Made by a program: the position numbers and the translations under genes. The notes beneath the pieces were generated by a model that did no database searches, was not told the origin of the DNA, and saw only the letters and a list, made by a program, of their open reading frames with translations. Positions 42,361 through 52,460 of a stretch of 64,000 nt of DNA are shown here, in pieces (positions within the stretch are counted from its first letter, which is position 1; each line of letters begins with the position of its first letter). The DNA is from Wigglesworthia glossinidia. Its GTDB lineage: Bacteria; Pseudomonadota; Gammaproteobacteria; Enterobacterales; Enterobacteriaceae. The stretch lies in NCBI GenBank assembly GCA_030827005.1, contig JAVBJL010000009.1:103084-167083 (forward strand), given 5' to 3'.

Positions 42361-43098
42361 ATGTTTATCAAAAATTTTTATAAAAAAAGAAAAAAGTCGT
42401 ATGAAGTTGTTTTTTTATTTATATCTTTAGGATGCATAGCATGGTTTATATGGAGCATAGTAAAATTTTCTAATATTTTATTTGTTTTTCCATTATCTAA
42501 AATAGTTATTAAAGGAAATCGCAATTTTACCACAAAAGAAGACATTAATCAAATTATTTTAAATATAAAATATTCTAAAAAATTTATTCAAAAAGATATA
42601 ATTACTATCCAAACTAACATAAAAAGAATGCCATGGATTCAAGAAGCTTGCATAGAAAAAAAATGGCCAGATTTTTTGATAATTAAGCTTTTAGAATATA
42701 CGCCAATAGGATTCTGGAACGAAAGTTATTTTATAGATATACACGGAAAGATTTTTTATGCACCTAAAAATCGATTAAAAAAAGTAAAAAATTTACCAAA
42801 AATATATGCACCTTTGAATACTGAAAAAAATATTTTTCATATTTTGTTAAAAATCAAAAACATCTTGGAAAAAGAAGAAATATTTTTAAGTTCAATTTAT
42901 GTTGGAGAACAATTTACATGGGAATTAACTATAGAAAATAATTTAAAGATAAGATTAGGACGGTATGATAAAATATACAGATTAAAACGATTTGTAAAAG
43001 TATATCCAGTATTATTAAAAATAGCGCAGAAAGAAAACAAAAAAATAAAATATATAGATCTTAGATACAATTCAGGATTAGCAATTGGATATAAATAA
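42361..43098 (+). CDS. ftsQ: cell division protein FtsQ
   Basis: Bitopic divisome scaffold. The short cytoplasmic N-terminus rich in Lys/Arg is followed by a TM (VVFLFISLGCIAWFIWSIV), the POTRA domain (FPLSKIVIKGNRNFTTKEDINQII) and the FtsQ beta domain with WPDFLIIKLLEYTPIGFWN and IDLRYNSGLAIGYK. The 245 residues are about 30 fewer than E. coli (276), mostly from the cytoplasmic tail and the extreme C-terminus. Its partner FtsL is in the cluster; FtsB is not in the window. Confidence 0.94.
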   Translation: MFIKNFYKKRKKSYEVVFLFISLGCIAWFIWSIVKFSNILFVFPLSKIVIKGNRNFTTKEDINQIILNIKYSKKFIQKDIITIQTNIKRMPWIQEACIEKKWPDFLIIKLLEYTPIGFWNESYFIDIHGKIFYAPKNRLKKVKNLPKIYAPLNTEKNIFHILLKIKNILEKEEIFLSSIYVGEQFTWELTIENNLKIRLGRYDKIYRLKRFVKVYPVLLKIAQKENKKIKYIDLRYNSGLAIGYK

Positions 43099-43127
43099 TA
43101 AATTTTATAATAGCATAGGCAAAATTT

Positions 43128-44384
43128 ATGACGAGAGAGACGAATAAAAAACTAGTAGGGCTAGAAATTGGCACATCTAAAGTCGCTCTTCTTGTAGGAG
43201 ATGTTTTACCCGATGGTATTATAAAAATTATTGGATCCGGTAATTCTCCTTCTAAAGGAATCGACAAAGGTGGAGTGAATGATTTAGAAGCAGTAGTAGA
43301 ATGTGTACAACAAGCGTTACATCAGGCAGAAATGACATCTAAGTGTCATATCGAATCGGCATATCTTGCCCTTTCAGGAAAACATATTGCATGCCAAAAT
43401 GAAATTGGAATTGTACCAATTACTGAAGAGGAAGTCACTCAAGAAGATGTAGAAAATGTTGTACATACCGCAAAATCTGTACGAATAAAAAACGAACACC
43501 GTATCCTCCATGTTATTCCGCAAGATTATACTATTGACTATCAAGAAGGCATTAAGAATCCTATTGGTTTAGCAGGAATGAGAATGCAAGCAAGTGTACA
43601 TTTGATTACATGTCATAATGATATGGCAAAGAATATGATTAAAGCTGTACGTAAATGTGGAGTGAAAATAGATCAATTAATTTTTTCCGGATTAGCATCT
43701 AGCTGTTCAGTATTAACCGAAGACGAAAAAGAACTTGGAGTCTGCATAGTAGATATGGGCGGAGGTACAATGGATATCGCGATTTATACAGCAGGAGCAC
43801 TACGATATACAAAAGTAATCCCATATGCAGGAAACATAGTTACTAAAGATATTTCTTATGCTTTTGGAACACCTCCTTTAGAAGCCGAATCAATTAAAAT
43901 TCATTATGGATGCGCTCTGAAATCATTAGTAAATAAAGAAGAAGTTGTTGAAATTGCCAGCTTGGGAGGAAGACCTAGAAGAAGCCTACAAAGAACAACT
44001 TTAGCAGAAGTAATTGAACCAAGATATATAGAATTATTACATTTGGTTAGTAATGAAATTTTAAATTTGCAAAAACAATTGCGTTCTGCAAAAATTAAAC
44101 ATCATTTATCGGCCGGGATAGTCCTGACAGGAGGAGCATCCCAGATAGATGGTTTATCCGATTGTGCACAACAGGTATTTCGTATGCAAGTACGTATTGG
44201 AAAACCTCAAAATGTATCAGGATTAACTGAATCTATAAATCATCCATATCATTCAACTGTAGCAGGTTTATTACATTACGGAAAAGAATATATCTTTAAC
44301 AAAGATGTTGAAACAGCAGAAAAATATACTTTTTTTGCAAATTGGATAAAAAAATTTAATAATTGGATTAAAAAAGAATTTTAA
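43128..44384 (+). CDS. ftsA: cell division protein FtsA
   Basis: Actin-like membrane tether for FtsZ. The 418 residues (E. coli 420) carry the nucleotide-binding phosphate loops (GLEIGTSKVALLVG and VDMGGGTMDIAIYTAG), LTGGASQIDG, and the C-terminal amphipathic helix FANWIKKFNNWIKKEF that binds the membrane. The region is well conserved and G/C-richer than the mur genes, as expected for a slowly evolving protein. It is followed by ftsZ after 60 bases. Confidence 0.98.
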   Translation: MTRETNKKLVGLEIGTSKVALLVGDVLPDGIIKIIGSGNSPSKGIDKGGVNDLEAVVECVQQALHQAEMTSKCHIESAYLALSGKHIACQNEIGIVPITEEEVTQEDVENVVHTAKSVRIKNEHRILHVIPQDYTIDYQEGIKNPIGLAGMRMQASVHLITCHNDMAKNMIKAVRKCGVKIDQLIFSGLASSCSVLTEDEKELGVCIVDMGGGTMDIAIYTAGALRYTKVIPYAGNIVTKDISYAFGTPPLEAESIKIHYGCALKSLVNKEEVVEIASLGGRPRRSLQRTTLAEVIEPRYIELLHLVSNEILNLQKQLRSAKIKHHLSAGIVLTGGASQIDGLSDCAQQVFRMQVRIGKPQNVSGLTESINHPYHSTVAGLLHYGKEYIFNKDVETAEKYTFFANWIKKFNNWIKKEF

Positions 44385-44444
44385 AAACTTGAAAATTAAG
44401 TCAGATCAATTCTATTGATTCGATTATAGTTTTGGAGATAAATT

Positions 44445-45602
44445 ATGTTTGAACCCATGGAATTAACTAGCGATGCAGTTATTAAGGTAATTGGAGTTGG
44501 TGGTGGCGGAGGAAATGCAGTTGAACATATGGTACGCGAATGTATTGAAGGAGTAGATTTTTTTGCAGTTAATACTGACGCTCAAGCGCTAAAAAAAACC
44601 GAAGTAAATCAAACAATTCAAATTGGAAATAATATTACAAAAGGGTTAGGAGCAGGTGCAAATCCAGAGATAGGACGTAATTCTGCAGAAGAAGATAAAG
44701 ATGCATTACGTTCCATGTTAGATGGTGCAGATATGGTATTTATTGCTTCTGGAATGGGTGGTGGAACTGGAACAGGAGCAGCTCCAGTAGTTGCTGAAAT
44801 CGCTAAAGATCTTGGAATTTTAACTGTAGCAGTAGTTACAAAACCATTTAACTTTGAAGGTAAAAAACGTATGTTATTTGCCGAACAAGGAATCGATGAG
44901 CTTGCAAAAAGCGTAGATTCTTTAATTATCATTCCAAATGATAAATTATTAAAAGTATTAGGAAGAGGTATTTCATTACTAGATGCATTTAGTGCAGCAA
45001 ATGATGTTTTAAAAAATGCAGTGCAAGGCATTGCAGAACTAATTACGCGTCCAGGATTAATTAATGTAGACTTTGCAGATGTAAAAACAGTAATGTCAGA
45101 AATGGGGTATGCTATGATGGGATCTGGAACTGCTAAAGGAGAAAATAGATCAGAAGAATCATCTGAAATGGCAATATCTAGTCCTTTATTAGAAGATATA
45201 GATCTTTCTGGTGCACGCGGAGTATTAGTTAATATTACTGCAGGCTTTGATTTACGTTTAGATGAATTTGAATCTGTAGGAAATACTGTACGTTCTTTTG
45301 CCTCAGATAACGCTACAGTTGTAATTGGAACTTCTTTAGATCCCAATATGAACGAAGAGTTACGCGTAACCGTTGTAGCCACAGGTATTGGAATGGATAA
45401 AAGACCCGAAATTAAGTTAGTAAAGAATATTGATTCTAATAAAAAAAATATAGATCATTTTAGCTATAATTATCAAGGATCACCTTTAGAAAACAAAATG
45501 CTTATGAATAAAAAATTATTTAATAATAAAAAAATAATAGAAGATAATCTTCAATCTGATTATTTAGACATTCCCGCTTTTTTACGTAAACAAGCGGACT
45601 AA
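44445..45602 (+). CDS. ftsZ: cell division GTPase FtsZ
   Basis: Tubulin-like GTPase forming the Z ring. The 385 residues (E. coli 383) hold the signature GGGTGTGAAPVVAE, VGGGGGNAVEHM, NTDAQAL and, at the C-terminus, the conserved peptide YLDIPAFLRKQAD that binds FtsA and ZipA. GGAG lies 9 bases before the ATG. A 254-residue antisense reading frame on the minus strand is only a codon-bias shadow. Confidence 0.99.
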   Translation: MFEPMELTSDAVIKVIGVGGGGGNAVEHMVRECIEGVDFFAVNTDAQALKKTEVNQTIQIGNNITKGLGAGANPEIGRNSAEEDKDALRSMLDGADMVFIASGMGGGTGTGAAPVVAEIAKDLGILTVAVVTKPFNFEGKKRMLFAEQGIDELAKSVDSLIIIPNDKLLKVLGRGISLLDAFSAANDVLKNAVQGIAELITRPGLINVDFADVKTVMSEMGYAMMGSGTAKGENRSEESSEMAISSPLLEDIDLSGARGVLVNITAGFDLRLDEFESVGNTVRSFASDNATVVIGTSLDPNMNEELRVTVVATGIGMDKRPEIKLVKNIDSNKKNIDHFSYNYQGSPLENKMLMNKKLFNNKKIIEDNLQSDYLDIPAFLRKQAD

Positions 45603-45649
45603 TTAAATAAATAAAATTATTTTATATAATATTGTAATAAAAATAATCT

Positions 45650-46564
45650 ATGATTAAGCAAAGTACTTTAAAAAAATCTATACAATGCAAAGGGATAGGT
45701 TTGCATTCAGGAAAAATCATTACACTTACATTGCGACCTGCTCCAGAAAATACTGGAATTATTTATCGACGTATTGACTTAGTTCCTCCAGTAGAATTAG
45801 CTTCGCATATTGATATGATTAAAAATACCAATTTTTGTACATCTTTAGAAAATAAGAATGGAATTAAAATATCCACCATAGAACATTTAAGTGCTGCTTT
45901 ATCAGGACTATGGATTGATAATATTGTTGTTGAACTAACAGGATCCGAAATTCCTATTATGGACGGTAGCGCATGGCCTTTTGTTAACTTAATATTACGC
46001 GCTGGTGTTAAAAAATTAGCATACGAGAAAAAATTTATACATATCAAGCAATTAGTACGTGTAGAGAAAGAAGATAAATGGATCGAGGCAGTTCCACATG
46101 ATAACTTTACTTTAGATGTCACTATTGATTTTGATCATCCAGTAATCGCTTCTACACTGCAAAGTTATTTTTTTTCTTTTTCTATTGAAAATTTTATTAA
46201 AAATATTAGTCGTGCTAGAACTTTTGGTTTTTTAAAAGACATAGATATACTAAGATCGCAAAAATTAGCATTAGGATGTAATTATAATTGCGCTATTGTT
46301 ATAGGAAAAAATAGTATTTTAAATCCAAATGGATTAAGATTTTCTAACGAGTTTGTTCGTCATAAAATACTTGATGCAATAGGAGATTTTTTTATACCCG
46401 GTCATAACTTCATCGGTGCTTTTAAATCTTTTAAACCCGGCCATACTATGCATTACTTATTACTTAAAAAAATTTTAAAAAATAAAAATACTTGGGAATT
46501 GAAAAAATTCAAGAAAACAAATTCAAAAATGTACATAAATAATGATATTATCATGGATAATTAA
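45650..46564 (+). CDS. lpxC: UDP-3-O-acyl-N-acetylglucosamine deacetylase
   Basis: Zinc amidase, the committed step of lipid A synthesis. The 304 residues (E. coli 305) include the zinc ligands: His in IEHLSAAL, and His and Asp in HKILDAIGDF. The catalytic His is in KPGHTMHY, and IPIMDGSAWPF and ISRARTFGF are conserved. Its presence implies an outer membrane with lipid A. In E. coli its level is set by FtsH, also encoded here; the E. coli C-terminal degron is not recognisable in the Lys/Asn-rich end. Confidence 0.97.
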   Translation: MIKQSTLKKSIQCKGIGLHSGKIITLTLRPAPENTGIIYRRIDLVPPVELASHIDMIKNTNFCTSLENKNGIKISTIEHLSAALSGLWIDNIVVELTGSEIPIMDGSAWPFVNLILRAGVKKLAYEKKFIHIKQLVRVEKEDKWIEAVPHDNFTLDVTIDFDHPVIASTLQSYFFSFSIENFIKNISRARTFGFLKDIDILRSQKLALGCNYNCAIVIGKNSILNPNGLRFSNEFVRHKILDAIGDFFIPGHNFIGAFKSFKPGHTMHYLLLKKILKNKNTWELKKFKKTNSKMYINNDIIMDN

Positions 46565-47022
46565 TTTTATTTTTTAATATAACATGATACTCTGATAACT
46601 TTTCATAAGAATAAAAAAGCCATACGTCATATTTGAAAAAAAACATCAAATTTTATTGAAAAAAAATCTATAAAATTACTTTTTTAATTCTTTAATAATA
46701 TAAAATACAAGTATTAAATTAAATTTAATTTGGAATATTTATTTTAAATAAAATCAATCGTTTACTATATTTTTAATAAATTTATAATTAACTATTTTAT
46801 TATTAAATAAAGAACATAAGTATGAAATTTAAAAAATTCTTAAAATCAGTTTAATTATATAAATAATATATACTTTAACTATCATATAAACATTAAGAAA
46901 ATAACAATATATCTGTTTAAATACTTTTATTTTACAAACTGTAAAAATCATGAATTTTTAAGTAAACAAGCATCTTTTTTTCTTTTATAAGAATATTTGT
47001 AAAACAATTATCAAAATATAAT
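46565..47022. other. gene-free stretch where secM would lie
   Basis: About 460 bases between lpxC and secA, extremely AT-rich. In E. coli secM is here and its translational stalling controls secA. I find no SecM stall motif (FxxxxWIxxxxGIRAGP) in any frame of the ORF track. A ten-codon ATG frame at 46822 (MKFKKFLKSV) is too short to interpret. Confidence 0.6.
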
Positions 47023-49527
47023 ATGTTAAAAAAATTTTTTAATAAAATTATTGGAAATACGAATGCGCGTGCTTTAAAAGCAATTAAAAAAATTGTTTTA
47101 AAGATCAATCAATTCGAATCTTATATGGAAAATCTTACCGATCAACAATTGTCTAATAAAACACAAGAATTTCAAAATCGTCTTACAGATGGTTGTAGCC
47201 TAGAATTTTTGCTTCCAGAAGCTTTTGCAACAGTTCGAGAAGTGAGTAAAAGATTATTAAATATGAGACATTTTGACGTGCAATTAATGGGAGGAATAGT
47301 ATTAAATCGTCGATGTATTGCTGAAATGAGTACGGGAGAAGGTAAAACAATTACCTCAGTTTTACCAGCATATTTAAATGCACTATTAGGTCATGGCGTT
47401 CACATAGTAACTGTAAATGATTATTTAGCAAAACGTGATGCAAATAATAATCAACCTTTATTTGAATTTTTGGGATTAACTGTCGGTATTAATTTATCTG
47501 GATTAACTACTGCAGAAAAACGTAATGCTTATTTAGCAGATATCACATATGGAACAAATAATGAATATGGATTTGATTATTTAAGAGATAATATGATATT
47601 TGATGTAAATGAAAAAGTGCAACGTAAATTATATTTTGCGTTAATTGATGAAGTCGATTCAATTCTTATCGATGAATCTCGGACCCCATTAATTATTTCA
47701 GGTCCTACTAATAATAATTCAGAAATTTATTTAAAAATAAATCATTTAATTCCAAATTTAATTAAACAAGATCAGGAAGATTCTGATAACTTCCAAGGAA
47801 AAGGTCATTTTTCAGTAGATGAAAAATCTCGTCAAGTCAATTTAACAGAACGTGGATTAATATTAATTGAAAATTTATTAATTAAACATCAATTAATAAA
47901 TAAAAAAGATTCTTTATATTCATCAAATAATATTACGCTTATGCATCATGTGATTTCCGCATTAAGAGCGCATACATTATTTTTCAAAAACGTGGATTAT
48001 ATCATAAAAAATGATGAAGTCATAATTGTTGACGAACATACGGGACGTACAATGCCTGGTCGTAGGTGGTCTGATGGATTACATCAGGCAATAGAAGCGA
48101 AAGAAAATGTTCAAATTCACAATGAAAATCAAACTTTAGCATCAATTACATTTCAAAACTATTTTAGATTATACAAAAAACTATCTGGGATGACAGGTAC
48201 TGCTTATACTGAAGCTGCAGAATTTAAAGCAATTTATAAATTAGATACTATTGTTATTCCAACAAATCGACCAATTATTCGTCAAGACTTACCCGACTTA
48301 GTATATATGACAGAAACAGAAAAATTATCTGCAATTATAAAAAATATACAAGATTGTTATTTAAAAAAAATTCCAGTTTTAGTTGGAACAATTTCTATTG
48401 AAAAATCTGAAAAAATTTCAACAATATTAAAATCAATGGGAATTAAACATAAAGTTCTTAATGCAAAGTTTCATGAACTTGAAGCAGAAATTATTTCACA
48501 AGCAGGATATCCTCAAGCCATTACTATAGCTACTAATATGGCAGGAAGAGGTACAGATATAATCCTTGGAGGAAATTGGAAATCTGAAATTTTAAAATTT
48601 AAAAAAAAATTAAACGTAAAAAAAGTGAAACAAATCAAACAATCCTGGAAAATACGTAATCAATCGGTTATTGATTTAGGAGGACTGCATATTATTGGAA
48701 CTGAACGTCACGAATCTCGCCGTATTGATAATCAATTAAGAGGAAGATCAGGTCGTCAAGGAGATCCAGGATCATCTAGATTTTATGTATCTATGCAAGA
48801 TAATTTAATGAGAATTTTTTCTTCAAATCGCATCATACAAACTATGCAAAAATTAGGAATGCGTTCCGGAGAAGCAATTGAGCACAAATGGATTACAAAA
48901 GCTATTTCTAATGCGCAAAGTAAAGTAGAAAATCGAAATTTTGATATGAGAAAACAACTATTAGATTATGACGATGTAGCTAATGAACAAAGAAAAGCTA
49001 TTTATTATCAAAGAAATGAAATTCTATTTTCTGAAAATATTCAAGAAATAATTAGTAATATACGAGAAGACGTATTAAGCAAATTTTTTAAAAAATATAA
49101 TACTCAAGATTCTAAAAAAGATATAAAAAATTTAGCAAAAAAAATAAAAGATAACTTTGATGTAAGTTTACCCGATGAGATCGTACAAAAAAATTTTTTT
49201 GATATCAATAAAATATATCAATACACCTTAAGTGCTATGTTAAATACATATCAAAAAAAAGAAAAAGAACTCGGATATCAAGCGCTAAGAAATTTTGAAA
49301 AGAATATTATGTTAAAAACTTTAGATAATCTTTGGAGAGAGCATTTATCATCTATAGATTATTTAAGACAAGGAATTCATTTAAGAGGTTATGCACAAAA
49401 AGATCCGAAGCAAGAATATAAAAGAGAATCTTTTGCTATGTTCGAAAATATGCTTAACGCGTTAAAGTATGAAGTAATTTATTCTTTAAGTAAAGTAAAA
49501 ATTAGCTCGTTTAATCTTAAAATTTAA
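47023..49527 (+). CDS. secA: preprotein translocase ATPase SecA
   Basis: Motor that pushes preproteins through SecYEG. The 834 residues carry Walker A STGEGKT, the [16 protein letters not shown] Walker B region, the preprotein crosslinking domain, [21 protein letters not shown], and the helical scaffold ending with [23 protein letters not shown]. coli SecA is 901 residues: the C-terminal linker and the CxCxSGKxYKxCHG zinc domain that binds SecB and phospholipid are entirely missing. The core is intact. mutT, which follows in E. coli, is absent and fliA lies convergently 28 bases away. Confidence 0.98.
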   Translation: MLKKFFNKIIGNTNARALKAIKKIVLKINQFESYMENLTDQQLSNKTQEFQNRLTDGCSLEFLLPEAFATVREVSKRLLNMRHFDVQLMGGIVLNRRCIAEMSTGEGKTITSVLPAYLNALLGHGVHIVTVNDYLAKRDANNNQPLFEFLGLTVGINLSGLTTAEKRNAYLADITYGTNNEYGFDYLRDNMIFDVNEKVQRKLYFALIDEVDSILIDESRTPLIISGPTNNNSEIYLKINHLIPNLIKQDQEDSDNFQGKGHFSVDEKSRQVNLTERGLILIENLLIKHQLINKKDSLYSSNNITLMHHVISALRAHTLFFKNVDYIIKNDEVIIVDEHTGRTMPGRRWSDGLHQAIEAKENVQIHNENQTLASITFQNYFRLYKKLSGMTGTAYTEAAEFKAIYKLDTIVIPTNRPIIRQDLPDLVYMTETEKLSAIIKNIQDCYLKKIPVLVGTISIEKSEKISTILKSMGIKHKVLNAKFHELEAEIISQAGYPQAITIATNMAGRGTDIILGGNWKSEILKFKKKLNVKKVKQIKQSWKIRNQSVIDLGGLHIIGTERHESRRIDNQLRGRSGRQGDPGSSRFYVSMQDNLMRIFSSNRIIQTMQKLGMRSGEAIEHKWITKAISNAQSKVENRNFDMRKQLLDYDDVANEQRKAIYYQRNEILFSENIQEIISNIREDVLSKFFKKYNTQDSKKDIKNLAKKIKDNFDVSLPDEIVQKNFFDINKIYQYTLSAMLNTYQKKEKELGYQALRNFEKNIMLKTLDNLWREHLSSIDYLRQGIHLRGYAQKDPKQEYKRESFAMFENMLNALKYEVIYSLSKVKISSFNLKI

Positions 49528-49555
49528 AATTAAATAGAAATTGCTTAATATTTTT

Positions 49556-50296
49556 TTATATACTGTCTTTCAAACGCGCACGTAATCTTTTTATAGCCAG
49601 ACTATGTAGTTGGCTCACTCTTGATTCTCCAACTCCTAAAACTAATCCGATTTCTTTTAAGTTTAATTCTTGTTGATAATAGAGGTTTAATAAAATCTGT
49701 TCTCTTTTAGGTAAATTTCGCATTTCTTGTATTATTTTCATTTTTAGCGTGTGTATTAGTAATAATTGACATGGATCTTTAGTGTTATCTTCTGGAAGAA
49801 TATTTTTACCAAGCGTTTCTTGGTGGTTTCCTAGGTCTTCTAAAGAAAAAATTTGACTACAATTAGTTTCTTGAAGCATTTTTTGATATTCTGATAAAGA
49901 CACTCCGAGCTCTTTCGCTATTTGTTGTTCAGTAGCAGATAAGCCTAATTTTTGTTCTAATCTCTGTATAGCAGAAGCAATATTTCTAGCATTTCTTCTT
50001 ACACCACGAGGAACCCAGTCTCTCTCTCTCAATTCGTCTAACATACTCCACCGAATTCTAGATCTAGCATATGTAGAAAAGCTTGCCCCTTGATTAATAT
50101 CAAAGTTTTCTATAGCAGATAAGAACCCTATCATTCCTGCTTGAATGAGATCGTCTAATTCGACATTACTTGGTAGTTTAACTTGCAAACGTAATGCTTC
50201 GTGACGAATCATAGGTGTGTATTGTTTCCATAATAAAATATCGTTTTTATTTAAAATATATCCTGATTGGGTGTACGTTATCGTGTTTGTATGCAT
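49556..50296 (-). CDS. fliA: flagellar-type RNA polymerase sigma factor FliA (sigma-28)
   Basis: Sigma factor that in enterics transcribes late flagellar genes. The 246 residues match E. coli FliA (239): region 2 YTPMIRHEALRLQVKLPSNVELDDLIQAGMIGFLSAIENFD and TYARSRIRWSMLDELRERDWVPR, region 3 RRNARNIASAIQRLEQKLG, and region 4 NLPKREQILLNLYYQQELNLKEIGLVLGVGESRVSQLHS with its helix-turn-helix. All regions look intact. It stands alone between secA and acpS without other flagellar genes in this window, so its regulon must lie elsewhere. Wigglesworthia is known to keep flagellar genes, which supports the organism guess. Confidence 0.94.
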   Translation of the reverse strand: MHTNTITYTQSGYILNKNDILLWKQYTPMIRHEALRLQVKLPSNVELDDLIQAGMIGFLSAIENFDINQGASFSTYARSRIRWSMLDELRERDWVPRGVRRNARNIASAIQRLEQKLGLSATEQQIAKELGVSLSEYQKMLQETNCSQIFSLEDLGNHQETLGKNILPEDNTKDPCQLLLIHTLKMKIIQEMRNLPKREQILLNLYYQQELNLKEIGLVLGVGESRVSQLHSLAIKRLRARLKDSI

Positions 50297-50420
50297 TTGT
50301 ATCTCATTATTAATGTTTTTATTATGTTATACGATTAATAAAACTATAATTAAAAAATATATTTATATCTTTAAATTTTAGATAAATAAATATTTTAAAT
50401 TATTAAATTGAATTTTTATA

Positions 50421-50831
50421 TTAATAATTCAAGTTATTACTTTCAAATATTACCATAGCACATGCATACTTACGTTCGTCAGTTAAACTAAGATGTATAT
50501 CAGTGATATTTAAATCTTTTAAAAAAGATTTTGCTATTGAATTTAATTTTAAATATGGTTTGCCTAGATGATCATGAATAACTTCGAAATGTACAAATGA
50601 TAGTCCTCTTCGCATTCCCATTCCTAGAGCTTTACTTGCAGCTTCTTTGGCCGCTAAACGTTTTGCTAAAAAATAAGTTGATTTACGAATATGGGTATGT
50701 AGCAGTTGATTATATTGAATTTCTTCATTTTTCGATAAAATTTTTTTTATAAATTTTTTTCCATAATATAAGATTACTTTATTGATTCTTTTTATACTTA
50801 CGATATCTACTCCAATGCCAATTATTGTCAT
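50421..50831 (-). CDS. acpS: holo-[acyl-carrier-protein] synthase
   Basis: Transfers 4'-phosphopantetheine from CoA to acyl carrier protein. The 136 residues (E. coli 126) carry the metal-binding [12 protein letters not shown] and [22 protein letters not shown] motifs, and end with [19 protein letters not shown]. It overlaps pdxJ by 4 bases as the downstream cistron, the same pair as in E. coli. CoaE, which finishes the CoA substrate, is also in the window. Confidence 0.96.
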   Translation of the reverse strand: MTIIGIGVDIVSIKRINKVILYYGKKFIKKILSKNEEIQYNQLLHTHIRKSTYFLAKRLAAKEAASKALGMGMRRGLSFVHFEVIHDHLGKPYLKLNSIAKSFLKDLNITDIHLSLTDERKYACAMVIFESNNLNY

Positions 50832-51562
50832 TTATCACGTGCCATGTAAATAACATGTTTTATTTCTTGAATTGCTTTAAATATACCTAATATTATGCTT
50901 CTACTAATTATAGAATGTCCTATATTTATTTCTGTAATTTCTTTAATTTTTGCAATATCATATACATTAAAAATATGCAATCCGTGCCCTGCATGTACTT
51001 TTAATCCGAGATCAATAGCGTATTCGGAGCAATTTTTAATTTTTTTTAGTTCTATTTTTTTATTAGTTAAATCATTTTGATTTGAATAGTTTCCTGTATT
51101 AATTTCTATACAATTTGCATGAATTTTAGATGCTGCTAGAACTTGTTCTTCTATGGGATCTATAAATACAGATACTTCTATACCTATTTTTTTTAGCTTT
51201 AAAACTAAATCTCGTAAACTTTTTTTTTGTTTTATTATATCTAGGCCGCTTTCTGTGGTAATTTCTTGCCTATTTTCTGGAACTAAACAGCAAGAATGGG
51301 GAAGAGTATTGCTTGTAATATCAAGCATATTTTTTGTAGGCGAGATTTCAAGATTAATTTTTGAATGTACAATTTGTTTAATTAAAATTAGATCTTTTTC
51401 ACGAATATGTCTCCGATCCTCTCGGAGATGCATGGTAATACCATTTGCGCCTGCAGATTCGGCAATAATAGCAATATGGGCGGGATTTGGATAATTTCCT
51501 CCTCTTGCATTTCTTAATGTAGCAACATGATCGATATTTATACCTAAAAGTAATTCTGACAT
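50828..51562 (-). CDS. pdxJ: pyridoxine 5'-phosphate synthase
   Basis: Ring-closing step of vitamin B6 synthesis from 1-deoxyxylulose 5-phosphate and 3-amino-1-hydroxyacetone phosphate. The 244 residues match E. coli (243): [19 protein letters not shown], the glycine/His-rich [22 protein letters not shown] and [10 protein letters not shown] are all there. It is upstream of acpS with a 4-base overlap. In E. coli recO precedes pdxJ; here rnc is the next gene upstream, with recO and era missing. It contributes to the vitamin-supply theme. Confidence 0.97.
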   Translation of the reverse strand: MSELLLGINIDHVATLRNARGGNYPNPAHIAIIAESAGANGITMHLREDRRHIREKDLILIKQIVHSKINLEISPTKNMLDITSNTLPHSCCLVPENRQEITTESGLDIIKQKKSLRDLVLKLKKIGIEVSVFIDPIEEQVLAASKIHANCIEINTGNYSNQNDLTNKKIELKKIKNCSEYAIDLGLKVHAGHGLHIFNVYDIAKIKEITEINIGHSIISRSIILGIFKAIQEIKHVIYMARDK

Positions 51563-51690
51563 ATATTTTAATAAATTTTTTGATTATATAGTGAATACTA
51601 AAAATAATAAAATATAAATATAAGCATATTAAAGTTTTTGTCAAGAAATATTATTTTATATTTTATCTTTTTTATAAAAATATATTTTAT

Positions 51691-52371
51691 TTAAGTTTTA
51701 TTTAATAGAAATAATGCTTTTTCTGCTGCAGATTGTTCTGCTTTTCTACGTGTACTACCGCATCCAATAATTTTTATATTTAATTCGTGAATTAAGCAAT
51801 ATATGAAAAATTTTTGATTATGTGATTCTCCTTGAATTTTTTTCAAAAAATAATTTGGTGGTGAATATTGATTGCTTTGTAAATACTCTTGTAATCTAGT
51901 TTTTGGATCTTTTTGTATATTTCCTGGATGAATAGAATTTATTCGTTTTTTATACCAATTAGTGACAATTTTATAAATTGTGTCTATATTACTATCTAAA
52001 AAAATTCCTCCTATTAATGCTTCTATTGTATTAGATAAAATAGATTCTCGTTTACGACCACCTGTTTTAATTTCTCCAAATCCTAAAATTAAATAATTTC
52101 CTAAATGAAATTCACGCGCAATTTCTACCAAAGTATAACTTCGTACTAGAGAAGCTCTTATTTGACTTAATTCGCCTTCCGTTATATCTGTAAAATTACG
52201 ATATAATAAGTCTGAAATAATATAATTTAAAATAGAATCGCCTAAAAATTCTAATCTTTCATTATGATTATTACTAAAACTTCGATGCGTTAGAGCTTGC
52301 TCTAAAATAACGTCATTTCTAAAAATATATCCTATTTTATTTTGTAATTTTTGTGATATATCGATATTCAT
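51691..52371 (-). CDS. rnc: ribonuclease III
   Basis: Double-strand-specific endonuclease for rRNA and mRNA processing. The 226 residues equal E. coli. The catalytic signature ERLEFLGDS gives E38, E41 and D45; E117 is also kept in TIEALIGG. The conserved D114 is N114 here (SNTIEAL; codon AAT), a metal-site change. The C-terminal dsRNA-binding domain is complete: DPKTRLQEYLQSNQY and GSTRRKAEQSAAEKAL. Order lepA-lepB-rnc is as in E. coli; the next genes era and recO are gone. Confidence 0.96.
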   Translation of the reverse strand: MNIDISQKLQNKIGYIFRNDVILEQALTHRSFSNNHNERLEFLGDSILNYIISDLLYRNFTDITEGELSQIRASLVRSYTLVEIAREFHLGNYLILGFGEIKTGGRKRESILSNTIEALIGGIFLDSNIDTIYKIVTNWYKKRINSIHPGNIQKDPKTRLQEYLQSNQYSPPNYFLKKIQGESHNQKFFIYCLIHELNIKIIGCGSTRRKAEQSAAEKALFLLNKT

Positions 52372-52460
52372 ATAAACGGAGTATTATAGCAGGTTTATTT
52401 TTAATTAAGTAGTTAATATTAGCTAAAATGATGATTTTTTTAATAAAAAAACTAAAAAAA

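Noticed and set aside
44618-45382. 254-residue minus-strand ORF opposite ftsZ
   Set aside because: It is antisense to a certain gene, has no start signal or known motif, and arises because the conserved ftsZ codons avoid stops on the other strand.
46822-46854. Ten-codon frame (MKFKKFLKSV) as a secM remnant or leader peptide
   Set aside because: Too short, no stall motif and about 170 bases from secA; chance frame.
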